The notes beneath the pieces are model-generated. The model searched no databases, was not told where the DNA came from, and saw only the letters and a list, made by a program, of their open reading frames with translations. The translations under genes and the position numbers were made by a program. From an uncultured Bacilli bacterium (GTDB lineage Bacteria > Bacillota_I > Bacilli_A > RF39 > UBA660), in NCBI GenBank assembly GCA_934101425.1, contig CAKOQQ010000002.1, positions 62,001-126,000 of the forward strand: DNA of 64,000 nt, read 5' to 3'. This document shows, one piece after another, positions 59,441 through 64,000 of this stretch. Numbering within the stretch: the first letter of the stretch is position 1; every line of letters starts with the position of its first letter.

Positions 59441-60059
59441 CTTTACCTCCTTTTATTTTATTTATAATAGCTATTAAGAAAGCTAATGTAAAAAAGGCAC
59501 CTGCTGGAGTAGTAAGAATTGGTATAAGAGCTTTAGAACCAAATATATTAGTAATTACTTCTTTATATCCAGTTATAGAGCTTATATTATTCATTAGTGT
59601 TAAACTATTATTTCCTAATGTTTCTCTTATAAACGCTATTATAATAAGTGCTAAAGTATATGATAGCCCTGTTTTACTAGCATCTATAAAACTTTTACCT
59701 ACACTATTTTTACTAGCTACTGATAAAGCTCTACCAAGTATAATACAATTTACTACAATAAGAGGCAAATAAACGCCTAATGTAGTATATAAATTAGGCA
59801 TATACTCTTTTAGTAATATCTCAGTAATTGTTACAAATGTAGCAATTATAATTATATAAACTGGTATTTTTACATTTTCAGGTACTAGTTTCTTTATAAA
59901 AGAAACTATAGTATTACTACAAATAAGTATTATAGTTAAACAAATACCCATCATATATGCAGATTCAAAATTAGTAGTAACAGCAAGTGAAGAACAAAGT
60001 CCAAGTAATAATACAAATATTGGGCTATTTGTAAATAATTCTTTAAAAAACTTCTTCAT
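59427..60059 (-). CDS. rnfE: Rnf complex subunit E
   Basis: Paralogue of RnfA that forms the other half of the membrane core. The 210-residue protein starts MKKFFKELFTNSPIFVLLLGLCSSLAVT and has VNCIILGRALSVASKN, with conserved Cys in LGLCSSLAVT and VNCIILGRA. Its ATG shares a base with the stop of a 32-residue micro-gene (TAATG). Confidence 0.95.
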   Translation of the reverse strand: MKKFFKELFTNSPIFVLLLGLCSSLAVTTNFESAYMMGICLTIILICSNTIVSFIKKLVPENVKIPVYIIIIATFVTITEILLKEYMPNLYTTLGVYLPLIVVNCIILGRALSVASKNSVGKSFIDASKTGLSYTLALIIIAFIRETLGNNSLTLMNNISSITGYKEVITNIFGSKALIPILTTPAGAFFTLAFLIAIINKIKGGKDESN

Positions 60060-60157
60060 TAAATCCCTCCTGTTAATTTAAGTACTAAATATAATAATAA
60101 AGAACATATAAAAGCTGTTATAGTTAAAGATAAAATACTTTTTAATTTATCATTCAT
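60059..60157 (-). CDS. 32-residue membrane micro-protein, possible RnfG anchor remnant
   Basis: Short frame ATG at 60157 to TAA at 60059: MNDKLKSILSLTITAFICS and then a hydrophobic LLLYLVLKLTGGI. It overlaps the stop of the RnfD/G fusion gene and shares its last base with the rnfE start, so it is coupled on both sides, and an AGGAGG near its end serves rnfE. It occupies the place where rnfG should be, and looks like the N-terminal membrane anchor of RnfG without its FMN domain, which here is fused to RnfD. Whether it is made as a peptide is unproven. Confidence 0.55.
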   Translation of the reverse strand: MNDKLKSILSLTITAFICSLLLYLVLKLTGGI

Positions 60158-61907
60158 TATTTTCACCATCCACTTTTATAGTTTCACTAATTATCTTTTT
60201 AATTGCCTTACTAGATATAGTAGCTCCGCTAATAGTATCTACATTATCTAAGTTATCTTGATTATTTAATAAATTATTTAAATAATCTGTACTTAATATA
60301 AAGTTTGGACATTTATAATGTTCATTAGTTTTATCCATAGATACACAAGTATCATTATAACTTACAACCTCTATATTAGTAACTTTATTATCTTTTAAAG
60401 TTAGTTTAAGAGTCATAACTCCACCAAAACTATTATCACTTACAGTATATATATTAGAGTCATCTATTACTTCTTTATTTAATACTTTAAATGTTGTATC
60501 TTCTTCTTTTTTTATGCTATTATTATCACCTTTTTTATAATCATTTAAAGTATTTATAGCCATTTTCTTAAGTGCAGTACTAGATATAGTAGCTCCACTA
60601 ACTGTATCCATATTACTTAAATTATCACTATATATTATTTTATCTATGTAATTAGCATTTAATACTTTTTCAAAATACATAGAGGTTTCAGAATGTTCTA
60701 GTATTTCCATCTTAATTATTTTATTATCTTTAATTTCTATACTAGCTTTTATTTTACCATTATTACCTTTTTCAGTAACAATGTATTTAGCTGTACCACC
60801 CTTTACTTCTTTACTTAGTATTTCATAATTTGGATCAGTCTCTACCTTATTTGTATTTACTTTTATACTAAACGCTAATAACAACATAACAACTACTAAA
60901 GGTATTAAATATATATATTTATTTTTAAATTTAACGCTTAATTTTTCTACTATAAATACAAACATATTCATAGTAAGAATAGCTATACTAACTCCTTCAC
61001 TAGCACTAGTTAAATATCTTAATATAACAGTTAAAATACCTAATGAAATACCAAATATTATTTGTCCATTCCTAGTAGTTGGACTAGTTACAGGATCAGT
61101 AGCCATAAATATAGCTCCAAAGAATAATCCTCCAGATAGTATTTGAAATAAAGGATACCATATACCTAAATTATTATTTAAACCAATAATACCTGTTATT
61201 ATAAATACTGTACTTATATATAATACTGGTATTCTCCATTTAATAGATTTTTTTATTACTAAATATATAAATCCTAATAAACATAATAATGCACTTACTT
61301 CACCTATACTACCAGGTATAAAACCTATAAAGAAATCAAATAAACTTCCAAAAGGTTTTACCACTGTATCATAAGATACCATATCTACTAAATTTAAATT
61401 AGTAAGAGGTGTAGCAGAAGAGATTGTATCAATTTCATATTTATTTAAATAACTAAAATTAGATGAATACATAGTCATTATAAGTAAATAACCTATTAAA
61501 GCTGGATTAAATATATTTTCACCAAATCCTCCAAATAACATCTTACCTATTACAATAGATAATATAGAACCTATTATAAGATAAATTATTGGAGTATTAA
61601 CAGGTAATAATAAAGATAAGAATAAACCTGGTATATAACTATAACTATTTATAAAATAGTCTTTTTTATCTTTCATAAATAATTTATAATATACATATTC
61701 AGTTACATATGTAGTTACAGGTCCTACAATTAAGAATATAAGTATTCTAAATACTTCTAATATATCATCTTTACCTTTAATATAAGGAATAATACCATTT
61801 TTATATATGGCAAATATACATATTGGTAATAATGCTAATACTAAATTAAGCATTATTTTTTTAGTATTATTTTTATCCCTTAAAAAAGGTCCTTTTACAT
61901 TTTCCAT
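60150..61907 (-). CDS. rnfD: RnfD fused to two RnfG-like FMN-binding domains
   Basis: Electron-transfer and ion-path subunit. Residues 1-320 are RnfD: about ten helices, with DTISSATPLTNL (FMN-attachment Thr166, usual SGATPL) and a conserved FMATDPVTSPTT. A further helix (332-350) leads to two extracytoplasmic FMN-binding repeats, each ending in the RnfG flavinylation motif: DTVSGATISS (Thr440) and DTISGATISS (Thr563). RnfG normally has one such domain and is separate. Total 585 aa. It lies between rnfC and rnfE, where rnfD-rnfG belong. Confidence 0.9.
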   Translation of the reverse strand: MENVKGPFLRDKNNTKKIMLNLVLALLPICIFAIYKNGIIPYIKGKDDILEVFRILIFLIVGPVTTYVTEYVYYKLFMKDKKDYFINSYSYIPGLFLSLLLPVNTPIIYLIIGSILSIVIGKMLFGGFGENIFNPALIGYLLIMTMYSSNFSYLNKYEIDTISSATPLTNLNLVDMVSYDTVVKPFGSLFDFFIGFIPGSIGEVSALLCLLGFIYLVIKKSIKWRIPVLYISTVFIITGIIGLNNNLGIWYPLFQILSGGLFFGAIFMATDPVTSPTTRNGQIIFGISLGILTVILRYLTSASEGVSIAILTMNMFVFIVEKLSVKFKNKYIYLIPLVVVMLLLAFSIKVNTNKVETDPNYEILSKEVKGGTAKYIVTEKGNNGKIKASIEIKDNKIIKMEILEHSETSMYFEKVLNANYIDKIIYSDNLSNMDTVSGATISSTALKKMAINTLNDYKKGDNNSIKKEEDTTFKVLNKEVIDDSNIYTVSDNSFGGVMTLKLTLKDNKVTNIEVVSYNDTCVSMDKTNEHYKCPNFILSTDYLNNLLNNQDNLDNVDTISGATISSKAIKKIISETIKVDGENNE

Positions 61908-61915
61908 AATTCCTC

Positions 61916-63172
61916 CTATTTTATAGTTTCTTTAGCTTTTCTTACATATTCTCTAACATTTATTTTACTAGGACATATATAAGAACATAAACCACATTCT
62001 ACACATTTATTTGGTTCTAATTTTATTAACTTATCTTTATTTTTATAAAAATCTTTTATAAGTACTGGATATAAGTTTGCAGGACAAACTAAATTACATT
62101 TGCCACATCTTATACACCTTACACTATCATACATTATATCTTTTAAAAGCAATACTGCATTTACATCAGCAGAAATAACTAAATCAGTGCTTGACGTAAT
62201 TCCCATCATAGGTCCACCAGCTATTATAAGTAATTTATCTTTTTTATTATAACCAAGTTCATTTAATACATCTTCTACTTTAGTACCTATTTTTACTAAT
62301 ACATTTCTTGGATGCTTTAGTCCTTCTCCACTAAATGTTACTACTCTATCTGTTAAAGGTTTATTATATTTTAAAGCTTCAAATATAGCAAACAAAGTTG
62401 ACGCATTGTTTACAACAATACCTTTTTCAATTGGTAATCTATCATATGTAACATGTAAAGCTTCTTTTATAAGTAATCTTTCCCACCCCATTGGATAAAT
62501 ATTTTTTAATATCTTTAATTCAATATTTAAATAACTACCAATATATTCTTTTACAGCATCTATTAAAACAGTATTATCTTTTCTAATAGCAAGTACTGCT
62601 TTTTCTATATTATTTATAGTAAGTACGGCATCAATAGCTTCTAGTAATTCTTCTACATGGTTTTTTATATGCATAGCATCTGCTGTTATATATGGTTCAC
62701 ATTCTACAGCATTTACTACTAATACTTTTATTTTAGTATCTGTATCATATTTTGCATATGTAGGGAATCCTGCTCCACCAAGACCAACAATCCCAGCATT
62801 TTTTACTATATCAATAAATTCTTCTTTACTAAATTTATTAATCTTATCAGTAGTTTCTTTTAAATCTTTTACTTTTTCTTTAAAATCATTTTCAATTACT
62901 ACACATTTTACTTTTTTACCAGATATATGATCATGTTCTTCTATATCAAGCACTTTACCACTAACAGATGAATAAATTGGTACTTTAAAGTTACCTTTTT
63001 TTCTTCCAATTTCATCCATTTTGCATACATAATCACCTTTTTTTACTAATACAGTTATATCTTCATCATGAAAAGCAATTAAAGGTATATATACATATTT
63101 TGGTTTATTAAAATTTAGTATGTCTTCTTTTAAAGACATATTTTTCTTTCTCGGTATTCTAAGTCCACCCAT
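61916..63172 (-). CDS. rnfC: Rnf complex subunit C
   Basis: Soluble peripheral subunit that binds NADH. The 418-residue protein has the biotin-like N-terminal part (PLIAFHDEDITVLVKKGD), the NADH/FMN fold with GAGFPTYAKYDT and AVECEPYITADA, and two 4Fe-4S motifs CIRCGKCNLVCPANLYP and CVECGLCSYICPSKI. Length is near the family norm, without the long C-terminal repeat of gamma-proteobacterial RnfC. ATG at 63172 lies after GGATGG. First gene of the operon. Confidence 0.95.
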   Translation of the reverse strand: MGGLRIPRKKNMSLKEDILNFNKPKYVYIPLIAFHDEDITVLVKKGDYVCKMDEIGRKKGNFKVPIYSSVSGKVLDIEEHDHISGKKVKCVVIENDFKEKVKDLKETTDKINKFSKEEFIDIVKNAGIVGLGGAGFPTYAKYDTDTKIKVLVVNAVECEPYITADAMHIKNHVEELLEAIDAVLTINNIEKAVLAIRKDNTVLIDAVKEYIGSYLNIELKILKNIYPMGWERLLIKEALHVTYDRLPIEKGIVVNNASTLFAIFEALKYNKPLTDRVVTFSGEGLKHPRNVLVKIGTKVEDVLNELGYNKKDKLLIIAGGPMMGITSSTDLVISADVNAVLLLKDIMYDSVRCIRCGKCNLVCPANLYPVLIKDFYKNKDKLIKLEPNKCVECGLCSYICPSKINVREYVRKAKETIK

Positions 63173-63195
63173 TTTTACCATCCTATTCTGTAATA

Positions 63196-63224
63196 ATTAT
63201 ACATTTATTTTTATAATTAAACAA
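63196..63224 (-). promoter_or_regulatory. Promoter of the rnf operon
   Basis: TTGTTT, 17-bp spacer, TATAAT on the minus strand, about 25 bp before the rnfC start. Confidence 0.6.
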
Positions 63225-63242
63225 GTGTTACAAAAATAAACA

Positions 63243-63271
63243 CAAAAAAAGTTGGATTAACCAACTTATTT
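63243..63271 (-). terminator. Terminator after tRNA-Glu
   Basis: AAGTTGG pairs with CCAACTT across a 5-nt loop, followed by TTTTTTTG on the minus strand. It ends the tRNA-Ile/tRNA-Glu transcript. Confidence 0.8.
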
Positions 63272-63278
63272 TTTAAAA

Positions 63279-63355
63279 TGGTGACCGGTACGGGATTCGG
63301 ACCCGTGAATGCATGCGTGAAAGGCATGTGTGTTAAGCCGCTTCACCAACCGGCC
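63279..63355 (-). tRNA. tRNA-Glu (TTC)
   Basis: A 77-nt cloverleaf including an encoded CCA end. Acceptor GGCCGGT pairs with ACCGGTC, the anticodon stem CATGC/GCATG holds loop CTTTCAC with anticodon TTC, and the T arm has GGGTCCGAATCCC. D arm GTTGGTGAAGCGG. Reads GAA/GAG codons. CCA is encoded, as in many Bacillota tRNAs. Confidence 0.97.
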
Positions 63356-63360
63356 ATAAA

Positions 63361-63437
<77 letters not shown>

Positions 63438-63542
63438 ACTTAGTAGCCTTTAATGGGCTGACTACATAAGTATACATTATTTTATTTTTTTTTGCAAGTA
63501 CTTTTTTAAAAATTTATTAAACTCAATGAGTAATAAACAAAA

Positions 63543-63618
63543 TGGTGGGGCATTAGGGACTCGAACCCTAGACCCACTGATTAAGAGTCAGTTGCTCTAC
63601 CAACTGAGCTAATGCCCC
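63543..63618 (-). tRNA. tRNA-Lys (CTT)
   Basis: A 76-nt cloverleaf with encoded CCA. Acceptor GGGGCAT pairs with ATGCCCC, D arm GCTCAGTTGGTAGAGC, anticodon stem ACTGA/TCAGT with loop CTCTTAA and anticodon CTT, T arm TAGGGTTCGAGTCCCTA. A rarer AAG-reading tRNA in such an AT-rich genome. Confidence 0.97.
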
Positions 63619-63631
63619 ATGTACAAAAATG

Positions 63632-63637
63632 ATTATA
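63632..63637 (-). promoter_or_regulatory. Extended -10 of tRNA-Lys
   Basis: TGATATAAT on the minus strand, 13 bp before the mature tRNA 5' end; -35 weak. Its transcript could run through the other two tRNAs to the terminator at 63243. Confidence 0.5.
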
Positions 63638-63669
63638 TCATACTTTTTTTGATTTTGAAACAATTAATA

Positions 63670-63698
63670 TAAAAAAAAGGAAAAAATTTCCTTTTTTT
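63670..63698 (-). terminator. Terminator after the D-Ala-D-Ala ligase gene
   Basis: AAAGGAAA pairs with TTTCCTTT with a small loop, followed by T-runs; overlaps the stop codon region and separates it from the tRNAs. Confidence 0.7.
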
Positions 63699-64000
63699 AC
63701 ATCTTTAATTTACCTTTACTTCCTTTTAATCCTTTGCATCCACCATAATTACTTAAGATATTAGAACTAAATGAACTAGTTTTACCTTCTATAATTTTAT
63801 ATTCTTTAATTGCATATGTAATAGCATCATCAAGCAATTCATCATATTCTTTATTTATTGGTTCCCATAAATAGAATGATAATGATCCTGGAATAGTATT
63901 AGGTTCATTTACATATACCTTTTTAGATTTTTTATCAATTAAGAAGTCAACTCTACATATTCCACTTAAATTTAATGCTTTATATGTCTTTTTAGCAAGT
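63697..64000 (-). CDS. ddl: D-alanine-D-alanine ligase, C-terminal part
   Basis: Partial gene: the start lies beyond the right edge; about 101 codons are visible. The visible ATP-grasp end has SGICRVDFLIDK, then VNEPNTIPGSLSFYLWEP, in which the Asp and Glu/Asn ligate the metals and ATP, as in Ddl. It joins two D-Ala residues for peptidoglycan precursors. The tail after that is longer and basic (KGLKGSKGKLKM). Other ATP-grasp ligases are possible but the NEPNTIPG phrase is Ddl-like. Confidence 0.8.
   Translation of the reverse strand, partial: LAKKTYKALNLSGICRVDFLIDKKSKKVYVNEPNTIPGSLSFYLWEPINKEYDELLDDAITYAIKEYKIIEGKTSSFSSNILSNYGGCKGLKGSKGKLKM

Noticed and set aside
63438..63542. Possible fourth tRNA or small RNA between tRNA-Ile and tRNA-Lys
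   Set aside because: The stretch is AT-rich with no cloverleaf or stable hairpin; nothing is supported there.

Overview
The window reads as a chromosomal segment of a very AT-rich, Gram-positive-type (Bacillota) bacterium. Nearly every gene lies on the minus strand. TGA is a stop codon (for example at the ends of fmt, rnfA and trmR) and Trp is TGG, so the code is standard and not the Mycoplasma code. Several gene neighbourhoods are classic Bacilli clusters: obg - rpmA - prp - rplU - spoIVFB - spoIVFA - mreD - mreC - radC; greA - trhP2 - trhP1 - trmR - mltG - yrzB - ruvX - yrzL; and rsmD - ylbE - ylbD. Together with many reduced proteins (DnaE of 950 aa, a one-scaffold Suf set, a pared-down Rnf complex) this suggests an uncultured, probably gut-associated, reduced-genome Bacilli or Mollicutes-related lineage. 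The taxon is inference.

Layout. 1-7.3 kb: a PfkB-type sugar kinase (cut by the window edge), Obg, the L21/Prp/L27 operon with its RNA leader, the SpoIVFA/SpoIVFB pair, MreC/MreD and RadC. 7.4-13.2 kb: an unknown putative lipoprotein on the plus strand, mutL-uvrC, an isochorismatase-family hydrolase, a YigZ/IMPACT protein and 5-formyl-THF cyclo-ligase. 13.3-21.2 kb: tsf-rpsB, a purine permease, ruvAB, small membrane-anchored proteins and fmt. 21.3-29.7 kb: priA, trigger factor, a four-gene envelope glycosylation set (GtrA, GT2, YfhO, PIG-L/LmbE) and greA. 29.8-35.5 kb: the wobble-uridine tRNA modification/MltG/RuvX cluster, then rsmD-ylbE-ylbD. 35.5-38.3 kb: two proteins with type IV pilin N-termini, one carrying a BspA-like leucine-rich repeat array. 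38.3-48.5 kb: parC-parE, ftsK, gpsA, two PlsC acyltransferases and a lipid kinase. 48.5-52.8 kb: suf genes, a HIT protein and frr. 52.9-55.2 kb: two tandem pseudopilin paralogues. 55.3-63.2 kb: dnaE, rpmB and an unusual Rnf operon. 63.2-64 kb: tRNA-Glu, tRNA-Ile, tRNA-Lys and the end of a D-Ala-D-Ala ligase.

Most interesting signal. The two tandem pseudopilins at 52918-53943 and 54157-55173 end in a GC-rich, hypervariable 67-bp block. It is flanked by 49 bp and 17 bp of perfect identity, carries 25 substitutions and no indels, and changes mostly codon positions 1 and 2 in NNC-type codons. This is what adenine-directed mutagenesis by a diversity-generating retroelement (DGR) would leave on a variable region of the AW...GVRPV type. 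No reverse transcriptase or template repeat is present in the window, so the machinery would have to act from elsewhere. Second, the Rnf operon is remodelled: RnfD is fused to two RnfG-like FMN domains, RnfB lacks its ferredoxin modules, and two unlisted micro-ORFs (32 and 42 codons) are translationally coupled to their neighbours. Third, the pseudopilin genes share promoter architecture and structured 5' leaders, two of which hold an almost identical terminator-like hairpin just upstream of the ribosome binding site.
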